Assembly (NCBI GenBank): GCA_021234155.1
Contig: JAJEKV010000156.1
Location: 622,001-686,000, forward strand
Direction: 5' to 3'
DNA from: Isoetes taiwanensis
Lineage: Eukaryota; Streptophyta; Lycopodiopsida; Isoetales; Isoetaceae
DNA length: 64,000 nucleotides
Shown: positions 48,041 through 59,964 of the stretch, piece by piece
Position numbering within the stretch: the first letter of the stretch is position 1
Layout of the letters: every line of letters begins with the position of its first letter
Made by a program: the position numbers and the translations under genes
The notes under the pieces: model-generated
What the model saw: the letters and a program-made list of their open reading frames with translations, nothing else
Told to the model about the DNA's origin: nothing
The model's database searches: none

Positions 48041-49122
48041 TAATTTTCTTTGAGTATATATAGTTACTAGAAGATTGATATTGAAATTGAATTGAAGTAT
48101 CATGATAATGTTTGCTCATATGAGTTTTGCATTCTCCTTCACATCTCAAACATTAAGCTTCAGTAATCATATATATGCAAATATCAGGTGATTCACTCAA
48201 AACTATAGTTTTTACAACCCAAGAAAATCATGATATCCAACTAAAGTGGCATTGAAGTAGCATGAAGCAATAGATAACATGCACACAGCATGGCATAATC
48301 CAAGGCTGTTTATAATTGGCCAACGACTAAGCAACCTTGTTCTTCCCTTTGTCACCTGCAAAAATAACAAGGTGTTGCGCATAGAGGGTTGCCCTCCATG
48401 GCCGGAGGGTGAAGTGGCTTAAATGATACTTCAAAGTCATGTTTTTACAATCAATCAAAATTGCTACTTCAAAACAATAGAGTACTTGATACCATGACTT
48501 TATGAGGATTGGCCTGAAGAGATCTTTGGTGCTCGGCATGGAACAAGGATGGCAGAAGGATAAGGACAAGTGTAATAGAGGAGAGAATGGAAATACATGT
48601 TTTATGAGCATAGAAATGAGAGAACTCCTTGAAGACCTCTGATTGGTTTTTTGTCATGGAGGGCTTCAAAGATCTGAGGAGCAGGTTTTGTAGAGGAATA
48701 AAACATTGACGAATAGCCTAACTCCAAACCTCACAAGAAAAAATAAAACCCAATGATCGCAGACTCGAAATGCAATTAGAATGTGTCATGGTTATGGCAT
48801 TCTTTTGGACCATTCATGCATTAACCAGTGCATGGATTCTCAAGTCGATGGTGGTTTGTTCCTCATACATGTAAGTGTAAGAAAAAAAATCTACGTAAAA
48901 AAAACAACTCTATCCATTTCTCATTTCCCTTATTTCTCTTCTTCGTATCACTTCTGAAACGCTCCTAGAGCGTTAAACACTTGAAATCAAACAAAAGAGA
49001 ATAATGGAACTCAGATAATAAATGTCTTTCTTTATAAAATTAGGGAATAAGGATTTGTCATCCATAAATTCAGGTTACAACTCAGGCTCTCACGTACACC
49101 GTTCGCGACACGAATGTACGTT

Positions 49123-49232
49123 CACATACCAATCACCTGGTATGGGCGTTGCTTTACCGCCCAGCCTTTGGCAACGACACATACCAATCACCTGGTATGC
49201 ACGTTGCTCGACCGCTCCAGCCCTCCGGCAAC
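49123..49232 (+). repeat. Two 55-bp tandem units, each with a hairpin
   Basis: CATACCAATCACCTGGTATG, a 7-bp stem with a 6-base loop, occurs at 49125-49144 and 49180-49199. A GCGTTGCTTTACCGCCCAGC-like linker follows each copy. Confidence 0.85.
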
Positions 49233-50684
49233 GACGAAGGGGCGGGTTCATTATATTTGCAAACACAAACACAGACACAGAATCAATAACAAAATAATAC
49301 ATGTAAGCTCTTTAACAAACTACTAAACAAAAGAAAAGATAACTTCAAACCAACAGAAACTCCAAAGATCCGGCTCCGGCTACCCACCAAAGGATCTTCC
49401 ACGTGCAGTCTTATTTAACCCCTGTCCACCTTTTCTGCGATATCTCTCTAACCGTAAGGAGCCACGAGGGATGCTATCCAATTCTGAAACTAGACTCCAA
49501 GGGCTTTCCAGAATGCTTAAGATCGCTCCATTCTGATAATCGCTCGCCGAGTTATGACGTTTTAAAGTTTGCCTTATTTTTTAATACTATCTGCCTTTTC
49601 TAAAATTAGAACAATATTCTCTCCTTTCCAATAATAGAAATATCTTCCTATTCTTACAAATTCTTATCTAGATAATCTCCTCTAATCATAGATCTGCTAT
49701 TCTAGTTCAGATATTACCACTATTTTCCTCAGATATCTACCGTACCTTAGTATAGACACCCGTATTCAATTTGTTTCCCAACCATTGCAATTCTTCTAAA
49801 CATTCCTGACCTGAGGTTAACAGTAAAAATTATTTACTTATCCCTCAACCCCCTAGGTGTGTTACAACTTCTTCCTGGGTAATGGGCACTTATATTGCCA
49901 TCTATTGACCATCTATCAGCATGAACTTAATAGATTTAATTCGTGAATTTAGCTCATGAATTTACTTCATTGAATTAGTTCATGCAAGGAGGCGTGTTAG
50001 TGTCTCAAACTTTTATATTTGCAAACACAAGACGTGATTTGGAAACCTTGCAAGCATGGTGCTACTAGAAGCATCCTTCCAAAACACTTATAGTTTATCT
50101 GTTGCCCTGCCTCATTTATATAATCCCTTTCAATATGTAGCTACAACCTATGTAGTCTCCAATTTGTGGGCATTTGTGATCCTCGAAACCAATTAAAACT
50201 ATCTTCAACCAATTCGATGTTTCTCGCCATCCTTTCATCAATATTCCTAAAGTTAATTTGTTTCCAAGTATATTATTGTTATTGAAATTATTAGTCACCA
50301 ATCATGCACTATTCCGATTCGACCAAAGGGTGTTCACAATGTAAGAGAACTCGGTCAAGTGTGTTCACAATATACGGGATCAACACACTTCTAGTCTTCC
50401 TGAAATAGGTTGTTGTTTTCTCATATTGAATAAGCAACTTTCTTGATTAAATAAACACACATGGTCAAATACTCCAAAGGAAACAACCTCAAGGACCCCA
50501 ACTTTTAGCATAATATGTGATTGTTCTAATAACCAAAGATAGCATTGGGGCAATCCAAAGCGGCTCGGCACCTTGTTACGTACTCTTTAGAACAACTAAT
50601 CTATGAAATGAGCAAACAACATCAACATGTTGGAGTCCATATGATGGCATTTGGTGATTGAGAATCCTTTGTATCTAAATTACA

Positions 50685-50935
50685 AGGGGGGTTCACCCTG
50701 AAATCCCGTATGAACCATCTGAGTTATAAGAAATGGGTTATTTTTGGAGAGCTTTCATAAGAAAATATATGGAAAGGGGTGGTTTTTATCACATTTTGCA
50801 ATATTTTAAGCCTGTACATTTTCAATATGGGTACTTTTCTAGTTCTTTTGGACCGTATACTATGGGTTTTCTTGCTACTCTAGTAACGCAGATGGCATAT
50901 CCATATTGTATATAGGTGAATCCCCCGGGCTAAAT
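50685..50935. mobile_element. Small inverted-repeat element (MITE-like), family G ends
   Basis: The left edge AGGGGGGTTCACCCTGAAAT mirrors the right edge TATAGGTGAATCCCCCGGGC. There is no coding content. The ends match the edges of family G copies, so family G may be a non-autonomous TIR element group. Confidence 0.55.
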
Positions 50936-50939
50936 TAAT

Positions 50940-51728
50940 GCTTAACCATTGTGTCAAACAACAATAATGCTAACTAATATGGAAGTTGGAGAGTGCATTC
51001 TGCCAACAAAATGCAAATTGAATTGAAAAGGAAAAAAGTCCTCCCCAATTCCAAATCACATGCATAATGATAGCTCGGGCTTAAGATATTCATACCTAGT
51101 TGCCGGGATTCCAGTAATGCAAATTCGACTAGCAATATCACAGCACGCTGACATAGTAACTGTCGCAGATCCATTGTCCTGGATCCATTGTTCTAAACAA
51201 TTGTGATGGGATTGAATATTGTTACAAGTATGTAGAATCCCAATTCGATAACTGGAGGCAATTCTTGTATATTGTATGGCTAGGCAACATTTTTGTATGT
51301 GCATTTCCGCATCAGTCAACATCTTAGCCAGGAGGTTTGGAATTAATATTGGCCATAAGTTTTACATTGAAAGTTCTTGAGACTTGTAAACATGTACCAA
51401 AATAATATGTATTTCAAAAACAATCTCTGCAACCATCGTTCTTCCATGATTATAATATGGACCACAACATTGCAGGCTTAGTCACGTTCTTCAAAAAAAA
51501 AAACATTGCAGGCTTAGTTCTCGATTCCACTTTATATGGACCACAACGTTGTAAGCTTAGTTCTTGATGCCACCTCATTTATTGGCCTCTTGATATGGAC
51601 CAAACATTGTAGGCTCAGTTCAGGTGGAAACAAGGGCAAACCGCGATAACCTGAGGCATTACCTTGACACTTGTTTCTTCAGCAAGCTTTGGGATGCCAC
51701 TTCATGTACTTGCAATAATGTGTACTCA
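50940..51728. other. Left flank of the DIRS element, no gene
   Basis: At 51.45-51.62 kb a unit of about 35 bp (ATATGGACCACAACATTGCA, then GGCTTAGTTCT) recurs three times with variation. No coding motif. Confidence 0.55.
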
Positions 51729-51781
51729 AGAATCCCATCGATCCGAGCCATCGGATCGCCATTCTGGGAAGGGACGAGCGC
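51729..51781 (+). repeat. DIRS terminal direct repeat, left copy
   Basis: Differs from 58928-58980 at about three positions. It contains the inverted repeat GATCCGA-GCCA-TCGGATC, a plausible recombinase site. Confidence 0.85.
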
Positions 51782-52032
51782 CTATATTAGGCCATTTCCG
51801 TTTTCGGCCCAGTTATTGGCGTCTTCTCACAGCAGCTCTTCTTCTCTCTCGTGGCTTCCCATGGCTCTTCGACCGATGGATCTCCACGTCCTCGCCACCG
51901 GCATCTTCTTCGCGAGTTTTCTTACCCTTCTTTGGAAGGTACGCCTTCTTCTTCTCTTGCTCATTATGCCTGGAATTCCTCATCAGTGCTCTGGTGGATC
52001 TCGTTTTTCTATTTGGTTTCTTGGTTGCCCGG

Positions 52033-52285
52033 TGGGAGGTATTTGCATGAGGCATTACCATGACTCTTGTAGATTTCTTGATTCTCTTGTTTGATGTATT
52101 CGCATGTTGAATCACCATTAATCTTGTAGATTTCTCTTTGTTCTGTTGTTTTTCGCTCGTTGCAGTATTCGCATGTTGAATCACCATGAATCTTGTAGGA
52201 TTTCTTTGTTCTATTGTTTGAGGTATTTGCATGTGGAATCCCCATTCATCTTGTACATTTCGTTGTTCTATTGTTTTCTTTGTTC
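52033..52285 (+). repeat. Four-copy minisatellite in the DIRS leader
   Basis: Units of about 55-68 bp, each with GTATTYGCATGTTGAATCAC and AATCTTGTAGATTTCTTTG. The degree of divergence differs between copies. Confidence 0.85.
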
Positions 52286-52289
52286 GCAC

Positions 52290-54540
52290 TGGCCCCTGCT
52301 ATTTTCGAATTCTGGTCAAGTCTGGCAACTGTTGTCTGTCCCCTTTGTTTTGAATTTTTGCAGAGTTATTGGGAGTCATTGGCACTGGGGCCAACTATTT
52401 ACAAATTTTTCAGTTTGCAGTTAAGCCCATTTCGATTAATCGCAACGATCGGCTTCAAATCAGGAGACCATTAAGCTTTGAAAGCTGGTGCAATAACTTC
52501 CGGCCATTCTAGCCTTGAAACAAAAATATATGCCAGGGAATGAATCTAAATTAAAGCCGACGTTGTATGCTGAAGCGCGATGCAGGCAGTCAAATAAGAA
52601 GAAAATAATCTTAGTTCCTTCCTTTACAGACGAAATGCGCCTCTGTTCGCCTCCATTTTCTTGGTTTTCTAGTCGCATGATCCATCCTTGTCGTCTGAGA
52701 GTTCTGGGAAGATGATTCACAATTGGATATGTTTGTCTTGTTGGTCCTTATCTCTACCATGCAACTGGCTGATTGGGAGCTATATTGGTCGATTGGGCAA
52801 TAAATAGACCCAGATTTGGGTCTGAATTCATAAATTATAGAGTTGGATTCTTAAATCTGAGCCTGAACTCTGCTATTGGAGCTCACTCACACGATCATTT
52901 TGCCTCTTCTCTCTTTTTTGCCGATTTACTCCCTTTGTTGGCCGAATAGGTGTTCGGCATCGTCTTGGGGCAAGTGGGCGCTGTCTTGGCTTCATCAACT
53001 CTTGGCATGCTGATGAACACAGGTTTCTATCCTTCTGTTGCTGGCCAGATACGCTCCAAGGGCTCTTGCTCTATTTATGCTTCCTTTTCTTTCGATTCTC
53101 CCCACTTCTTTGCTGTATTTTGGGCTATTCATTCTTAGGGGCATCTATTTTTATCGGGTTTGGGCTGCCCTTCTTTCTACTGCATGCTTTTCCATTCACT
53201 CGCTGCTTCCATGCATTTCTGGCCGTTCCCGGGTTCTTCGCCTTTATGCTTCCTTTTCTCCCTCTGTCCGTCGAGTATTCCGTTCCTATAAACTTCTTGA
53301 CCCAGCTCGTGCTCTTTTTTTGGGGGACGTCATTTTGCTATGGGGTTTTTCATCCTTACGCCCCATTCAGTTGCGGGAATTTTTTCTCATCGTGACGGAG
53401 TATCCTCCTCAGTTTCTTCCCACTTATCCGACGATCTCTTTGGGTTTGCTCGCGTGATGGTCCTTGCCTCGGGGCGACGGTTCTGCTCTGTCCTTGGGTA
53501 TCATCCTGCTGTCGTCCTCCTCTGCTGAATAATATGAAATAAAGCATTTGACTTAATAAGAATGCGGTTTTATTGTGGTTTCTAAGTGTTTTTTCTTTTT
53601 CCTTGAAGGGGTTGCCTCTTTATTTCTTATTGTTCTCATGTCCAAGGCAATTCGAGGATTTGTAATATGGTGCTTCATTTGGTTATGAATCTTTTTTCCT
53701 ATGTTCTTTTTACATTTTTGGTTTGAGTTGCCCATGTGGTTTCTTGATATGAAGCAGAATCTTATAATTATTTTCCCATGGTGGGTTTGGATTATTTTCT
53801 CCTTTGCAATTGTGTTTTCTATGGGATTTCGATGCTTTGCTCTATTCTATGGTTGTTGCGCGATTCGGATTACTGTGTTATGTGGATATTGCCATTGTTC
53901 ATATTTTATATACTACCTCATCATCGTTGTATTTCCTTTTATTACATATATCATGTTTGTGATTCTTCTACCTATCTCGTTTTGTGCTTTATTGGCATCA
54001 TCTGATGGGTTACATTTTGTCTTTTTTACGTCTATCCATTTTTGCACATTACCATGGGTACGTTTTTTCCTCTTTCTTTTATTCTTGCAGTTATTTGTCA
54101 TTTTCCCTCATTATTCGTCCTTCTTGTTGATCTTTTGGGGGCTTGTATGTACGTGGGCTTCCTTTTATTCACTACCTGCATTCACTCGGTTGTTTTTCCG
54201 CACTGTCCAACGTTAAGTTTCCTTGTTTTTTTGGCATATTGATCATTCCCAGGGTCTCATTTTTCCTTTTGTTATTGTCTATGACGTGTTTTTTTGTCCG
54301 CCACATGCACGATTGCACTTTGTTTTTGACAACATATGTCGGGTTGCATTTTGTCTTCTTTATGTCTGCATTTTTTCCATTCCCATGAGTCAGTTTTTTC
54401 CACTTTACCGTATTATTTCAGTTACTTGTTATTCTTCCTTATTATTTATCGTTATTGTTTATTTTTTTTCGGGATCCATGATGAAGGGTTCCTTTTTGGA
54501 CTTATCACCATCTGGATATTGGCCACGGGTTCGGAAGGAG
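52290..54540 (+). other. DIRS leader / unassigned internal region
   Basis: C/T-rich DNA with many overlapping ORFs. The longest (53038-53457, 139 residues) is hydrophobic and shows no known domain. Composition matches the DIRS coding part, so it belongs to the element. Function not assigned. Confidence 0.5.
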
Positions 54541-54551
54541 TTATAGTCACA

Positions 54552-54597
54552 TTCACGGACTTCAGTCCGTAGCCACATTCACGGACTTCGGTCCGTA
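54552..54597 (+). repeat. Two tandem hairpins (ACGGAC-TTCR-GTCCGT)
   Basis: ACGGACTTCAGTCCGT and ACGGACTTCGGTCCGT each follow CACATTC. The second has a TTCG tetraloop. A diverged third may follow at about 54630. They sit just upstream of the gag region. Confidence 0.85.
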
Positions 54598-54899
54598 ATC
54601 TGTATTCGCTTGAAACTATCCACGAACATAAGACCGTGATCTGCATTCATATCCTATGGGTATTGTACGCATTAACGTAGTTTGTTTTTCATCGCCTTGT
54701 TGCCGTTCTCGTTGGCATGCCGGGGCGCCTCCTTAGATTCGTTATCGTGGCGGCGTGCTTTTCTTTTCATTGTTTTTGTTCTCTAATGTCCTTCCTTTTT
54801 CGGGTCATTGCGTGATGCAGATCCATAGCGGCGCTTCGGCTCTTCTCCTTCAGCTTCACTTTCTCCCCCACGGCTCCCTCATGCTGGCTTTGGTGCTTT

Positions 54900-55882
54900 C
54901 GTCGTCAGCGTGAAGCTTCCCTTTAAGCGAACCCGAGCTCCTCGGACCACGGTTCCCTTTCTTCCCCTGCCTCGCCGGTTTTACGTCTCATCTACTTTCT
55001 CTTTTTGGTCCCCTCGGCCTTTCTTTGCTCCTTTCTCTTCTCTCGCCCGGTGCGCTTTTCTGTTTCTCCCACTTTCGGATGGCTCCTCTTTTTTTCTTCT
55101 GCGCGGGCATCTTACGCCTTAGGGCCGCCCGTTTCTTCAGCGCCCGGTTTCTCCACGAGTTCACCCGGCTACTACATGAGCTTCAGCGACAGCGGGCCAC
55201 ACTCCGGGCACTCGGACATCGATGACCCAGCGGGTTGTCGGTTCGGACCCAGCAGGCATCTCCAGCGGGACATTCGAGGCGGGCGCTTCGCTCCCTACTC
55301 CTTCTTTTGACGCTGACTCCATGCGGCATTACTACGAAGGTTTCGTCACGCTATGGACACTTTCGATTTCGATGGATTCATGGTCGTCTTGCTATGTTGG
55401 GGGTTGCCATTCCGGACGATGTGCTGCAGATGGTAGAAGAAGGTAAGCGTTTGGTGGATCAAGAGATGAAATTTGTTCTTATTGCTGATCAACATGGATA
55501 CGATGTCGCTTTGCACTTTAGCGAGTCCCCTAGTTTGAACTTTTCTTCGGAAGAGTCCAAACGCCTGCATCAGGCTAAGAAATTCGCCCAGGAGAAGCGC
55601 CTATCTCATACTCGCCCTTCGCCATACCCTTCCTCTGCTTCTTTTTCTCCTTCTGCTTCTTCCCATGCCAATCCCCTTCGTTGTACTTTTTGTGGTCGTT
55701 TTCGCCACACTGCCGACAATTGTTTTCGTCGCCAGTTCAGCCATAACGTCGTTCCTCCTTTTTCTTCCCCTTATTTTTCTCAAGCTGTACCTCTCAACCC
55801 CACCCCTTCGATGGCTGTTCCTCCGCCACCACAATATTCAGCCCTTCCTCCTCCTGTTTTGCCTCGGCCTTGGTCTTCTTGA
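54900..55882 (+). pseudogene. DIRS gag-like protein with CCHC zinc knuckle
   Basis: The clearest frame (about 55390-55882) reads MLGVAIPDDVLQMVEEGKRL and SEESKRLHQAKKFAQEKR, then Ser/Pro-rich sequence and the knuckle CTFCGRFRHTADNC (C-x2-C-x4-H-x4-C), ending in a Pro-rich tail. Gag forms the particle that packages element RNA. The frame upstream shifts repeatedly, so the N-terminus is unclear. Confidence 0.72.
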
Positions 55883-55942
55883 GCCATTTTTAGTTGTTCT
55901 GCACTATGTGTTGTATTTACTTTTGATCATTAATAAAGCATT

Positions 55943-57500
55943 TTGTTTTCTAACGAGTCTTTTTTTGCAGATTGCCAACTTTTTACCTCTGCTTTACCCC
56001 ACCTTCCCTTTGATCCGGTGGCTCTTGATTCCTACTATGCGACCTTGCCTGTGCGTGGGCGTCTCTTTGCATCTTTACCTTTTTGGCACTCTATTTCTGC
56101 TCACCCTCTTGTATTGTCCTGGATCCGGTCTGGTTATGCTCTTCCTTGGGCCCAGGGACCCCCATCTCAACCATGTTTTCGCCCGAACCTTTCCTCTCTG
56201 TCCTCCCATATTCCTTTTGCTCGTTCTGCCATTCAAGATCTTTTGCGTTCTGGTGCTGTTATACAAGTCCCATCTTGTCCCTTTTTCTGCTCACCCTTGG
56301 GCGTTGTACCCAAGGGCGACCATAAGTTCCGCTTGATTCTCGACTTGCGCTATCTTAACTCCTTTTTATCTGTTCCTTCTTTTCGTTACGAGTCGCTTTC
56401 CGATGCTTTGGCTGTCCTTCAACCCCAGGATTTTCTTTTTACCTTGGATCTGAAATTCGATTACCACCATGTTCCCATCTGGCCTCCTCATCATACTTTT
56501 TTGGGTTTTCAGTTTGACTCCCACTTTTTTGTCTTCACTATGCTTCCTTTTGGCTGGCCTCTGCTCCGTTTGTCTTTACCAAATTGATGCGCCCTTTAGT
56601 CCGCCATTGGCGAGCGGCCGGTATTCGTTGCACCCCTTATATGGATGATTTCCTTTTTAACACTCAGCAGGATCCTAGTTCTCTTCAACATCGCATCATT
56701 TCTGATTTGCAATCTGCTGATTTTCTCATTGCTTGGCCTAAGTGTCGTCTGTGTTTGTCACATCGTGCTATTTTCCTCGGTTTTCTCCTTGATGCTTCTG
56801 CCATGGTTATTTGCCTATTTTCCAAGAAATTGGCCAAGTTTTTTCACCTCTCCTCTTCGCTTATTTCCTCTTCTCATCTTACCTCACGTCACCTCGCCAA
56901 ATTCTTGGGCTTTCTCCAGTCCCTTCGCATTGTTTTCGGCTCCTTTTTTTCTTATCGCCTTATTCAACCTTGGCACTGGGATGCTCCTATTTCTTTATCT
57001 TCTTTAGCCCGCATGGAAATTGTTTTGTGGGAATCCATTGCCTCGTCTTTGAGTTTTCGCCCTATTTCCCCATCCCGTCGTCCTTCTGCCGTCCTTGGTT
57101 TCGAGGCCAGTTCATTTGGTTGGGAGGGGTGGCTCCTGCTCCTGGGGCAGAACCGCGTGGATTTTGTTGGCCTTTTTTCCGAGTCGGAATTGTCTCATTC
57201 TTCCACTTGGCGCGAACTCTTTGCTTTCTATCAAGTTTTGCGTTCCGCCTTGCCTTCTCTCCATGCTCGCCTGGTCACTGTTCGGGGGGGATAATTTGAA
57301 TGTTGCCACCATTCTCCAAAAAGGGGGTTCTTCTTCGCCCGATATTCATTTTCTCACCTTAGAGATCTTCCTAATTTGTTTTCACTTTTCTATCTCCTTG
57401 GAGCCGGTGTGGATTCCGTGTTTCCAAAACGAGTGGGCCAATTATCTTTTTCACCTTTCTCAATCTGCTGAGTTTGCTCTTGCCCCGTGGTGTTTTCACT
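55943..57500 (+). pseudogene. DIRS reverse transcriptase and RNase H
   Basis: Seen: SGAVIQVPSCPFFCSPLGVV, PKGDHKFRLILDLRYLNSFL and FTLDLKFDYHHV. A frameshift near 56555 follows, then TPYMDDFL with the catalytic YMDD at 56638-56649. The RNase H part has GFEASSFGWEGW and STWRELFAFYQVL; the first catalytic Asp appears as Glu. A second frameshift falls in the G-run at about 57285-57291, after which NVATILQKG and WGPHHVDRFASPLNHKLP continue the domain. DIRS polymerases have this RT-RNase H order. Confidence 0.85.
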
Positions 57501-57899
57501 ATATTGATTCTTTATGGGGCCCGCATCATGTTGATCGTTTTGCCTCTCCCCTTAACCACAAGCTCCCTGTTTATAATACTCGGTTCCCATATCCGCACCG
57601 CATTCCGCCTGATGCTTTTACGTATGATTTGCGCCTCGTTAACAATTTTTGTTTTCCCCCGCCCTCTTTAGTTCCCCGCGTTTTACACCATGCGGCTGCG
57701 TGTCATGCTCGTATCACTCTGGTGGTTCTTCATTGGCCTTCCGCACCGTGGTGGCCCTTACTCTGGACAGGATCGATGTGGGCGTCTTTTATTAAAGAAT
57801 TTCTGTTTTTTGATGCATTTTCATTGGCTTTATTGCCCCATATATCGGCAAGCTTTGCAGGGTGTCAGCGTCATGTTAATTCGAATAAAGTTAACATGG

Positions 57900-58872
57900 T
57901 TTTTTATGTTGTTGTGGCAGCTACCTCTCGCTTGCTCACCCCCCAGGAGGTTCCCTTATTGCTTTCGACTTCGTCTTTAGTTTTTTCCTCCCGCGCCCCA
58001 TCTACTCTTACGGCTTACATCGCTATGTTTCGCTGCTTTGTTGTTTGGTGCCGTCTACATACTGTCCCTTATCTCCCGGCTTCCCCTTTTGTTGTTGCGG
58101 CCTTTTTTGCCTCCCTTCATCGTCCTTAGATGTCACCCTCCTCCATTTTTTGGCCTCGGCAACCATATCCTTTTTTCATCAAATTTTCAACCTTCTCCCG
58201 CCATTTTACCTTTACCCTCTTTGGCTCGTCAGTCTACCTCTCGTAGGGTTCGCCCCCCTCGTACCTTTCTTCCTCTCCCGCCTCAGCATGTTCGCTCGAT
58301 TGTTCTCCACTTCGCGCATCCCGCGGCTTCTTTTCCCTCTCTGGCCCGCACTGCGCTTGTAGTACTATCCTTTGCCGCTTTTTTGCGCATTTCAGAGGCT
58401 CTTGCCCTCAATTGGCGTGATCTTTCTTTTTCCTTGTCGCATGTTGATGTTCTTATCCGCCACTCCAAACGCGACCAACTTGCCCATGGTCATACGATTT
58501 TTTTAGCTCGCTTGCCTTTGTTCGCATGCCCCGTCACTATCCTTCAACGCCTTATTTCTACCGGTTCTTATCATCTCCTCGATCCTCCGTCCGGCGGCCC
58601 TCTTTTTCGCTCCTCTCCTTCCTTTCTGCGTCCTTTATCCTCTCCGACCGGGGGGGTGGTGGCGGGAGTGTCTTCTTGCTATCGGCTTAAATCCATCCCA
58701 ATATGGTACTCATTCTGTTCGTCGCGGCAGGGCCTCAGCGGCTGCCGCTCGGGGGGTTCCACATGATGCTGCGCGCGCTCACGGTCGATGGCGTCCCTCT
58801 TCTTCTCACTCCCGCTATGTGCTTCACGACCCAACTCAACACCTGGAGGTTTCGCGGCGACTGGGCTTATAG
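57900..58872 (+). pseudogene. DIRS tyrosine recombinase
   Basis: An N-terminal core-binding part (APSTLTAYIAMFRCFVVWC) ends at a TAG at 58127-58129. Catalytic pieces follow in another frame: LSFAAFLRISEALALNWRDL with the first Arg, then after another shift THSVRRGRASAAARRGVPHD (His-x-x-Arg box), HGRW and SRYV with the likely nucleophile Tyr, before a stop at 58870-58872. Tyrosine recombinases integrate DIRS circular DNA by strand exchange, without target duplications. All catalytic motifs are present but split over three frames. Confidence 0.85.
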
Positions 58873-58927
58873 TTGAGGAAGTCCTTTGGTAGTCGGCCGG
58901 TTTTGTGTCTCTCGCGAGTCCTTTCCT

Positions 58928-58980
58928 AGAATCCCATCGATCCGAGCCATTGGATCGCCATTCTGGAAAGGGACGAGCGC
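58928..58980 (+). repeat. DIRS terminal direct repeat, right copy
   Basis: Repeats 51729-51781 with about three changes. Copia sequence begins at once after it (AAGAGTAGGATGCTGATGAA), marking a breakpoint between the two elements. Confidence 0.85.
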
Positions 58981-59876
58981 AAGAGTAGGATGCTGATGAA
59001 GATCAAAACCTTCTAAAAGTTGGGGCAGCTGGTTGAGTGCTTTAAGACTGATGTGTCCAAGCCTCTTATGTCACAAATCACAAGTACCATTACCAACAGC
59101 TATAAGAACAACTTGGTCAGCATATTCTTGGCCCAAATGGTAGAGATTACCCGTACGAATAGCACGAGCAAGGCTCTTTCTTGTAACTTTGTTACAAACA
59201 ATTAAAGGAAACTATTGTGCCCATATCAGTAAGACGTGCAACAGAAATTAGATCTTTACACAAAGTAGGAGCATACATTACCCCTTTTAGAGTGAAGATA
59301 CCAAGGCTAGTGGGTACTTGAATGTTACCCATTCTGCAGATTTGATGCTCACTATTGTCGTCGACTTGAACAATGTGATTAGAAGAGGTAGGTTTGAAAT
59401 TTTCAAACCAATCTTTGTGCCAACTGATATGAGATGTAGCACCAGAATCCATGATGAATTTGATAGAGCGAGGGGCTGCCACTCTCGGTCTCTTCCCAGC
59501 GCATATTCGCCACTTCAGCATACAAATGCCCAATTTGTGTGTGGGTCTTCTTTTCATGCTCTTGGATGAGAGCATTCCATAAATCATGGTTGTTCTCCTT
59601 CTGAACCTCATCAAGAAGAGATTCAGCAACAAAAAGCCCAATCGTAGCCATAGCCTTGTCATCCCGGCGTTGCAAAGCATCAAGAACAGATTTATTCTTG
59701 CCATCTGATGCAAGCTCGGATGCTGGTTCTTGGCCACTAACAATTCCCCAAACTCCTTCAGCCTTTAGAATGAGAGTCATTCTTCTCTTCCATTGCTGGA
59801 AACCTGTGCCATCGAAGATTTGAATCACACGACCGCCAGGAAAGGTAATCTGGTTGTAGCTTGCATCCTTCTCCAT
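58981..59876 (-). pseudogene. Copia gag-protease-pre-integrase remnant
   Basis: Starts at 59876 with MEKDASYNQITFPGGRVIQI and FQQWKRRMTLILKAEGVWGI, a Copia gag N-terminus. Next come KFIMDSGATSHIS, the aspartic protease DSG motif, and LKGVMYAPTLCKDLISVARL of the pre-integrase region. The middle of gag, including the zinc knuckle, appears deleted, and frames shift between gag and protease. Not functional. Confidence 0.88.
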
Positions 59877-59910
59877 TGCTATGTTGAACTTGAATCAATC
59901 TCAGCATACC

Positions 59911-59926
59911 TAGTGCTTTGATACCA
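59911..59926 (-). other. Copia primer-binding site (initiator Met tRNA)
   Basis: The minus strand reads TGGTATCAAAGCACTA directly after the LTR end. This matches the usual TGGTATCAGAGC complement of the 3' end of initiator Met tRNA at all but one of its 12 bases. Confidence 0.85.
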
Positions 59927-59964
59927 TGTCAAGGTTGCACCAAGAGAGGGTGAGAAGGGGATGC

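Larger units (their letters stand above)
46965..50680. other. Long stretch without a supported gene
   Basis: Contains family G copy 3 (47832-48040) and the 55-bp tandem repeat at 49.12-49.23 kb. The remaining ORFs are short, overlap antisense and have no motif. Confidence 0.5.
51729..58980 (+). mobile_element. DIRS-type (tyrosine-recombinase) retrotransposon, degenerate
   Basis: Order on the plus strand: long leader, gag with zinc knuckle, reverse transcriptase with YMDD, RNase H, then a tyrosine recombinase in place of an integrase. This arrangement defines DIRS-group elements. A 53-bp sequence (AGAATCCCATCGATCCGAGC onward) is repeated in direct orientation at 51729-51781 and 58928-58980, which fits the split direct repeats of PAT-like members; the expected further right-hand copy is cut off by Copia DNA. 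The coding strand is very rich in C and T. At least four frameshifts break the ORFs, so the copy is inactive, though motifs are well kept. Confidence 0.85.
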
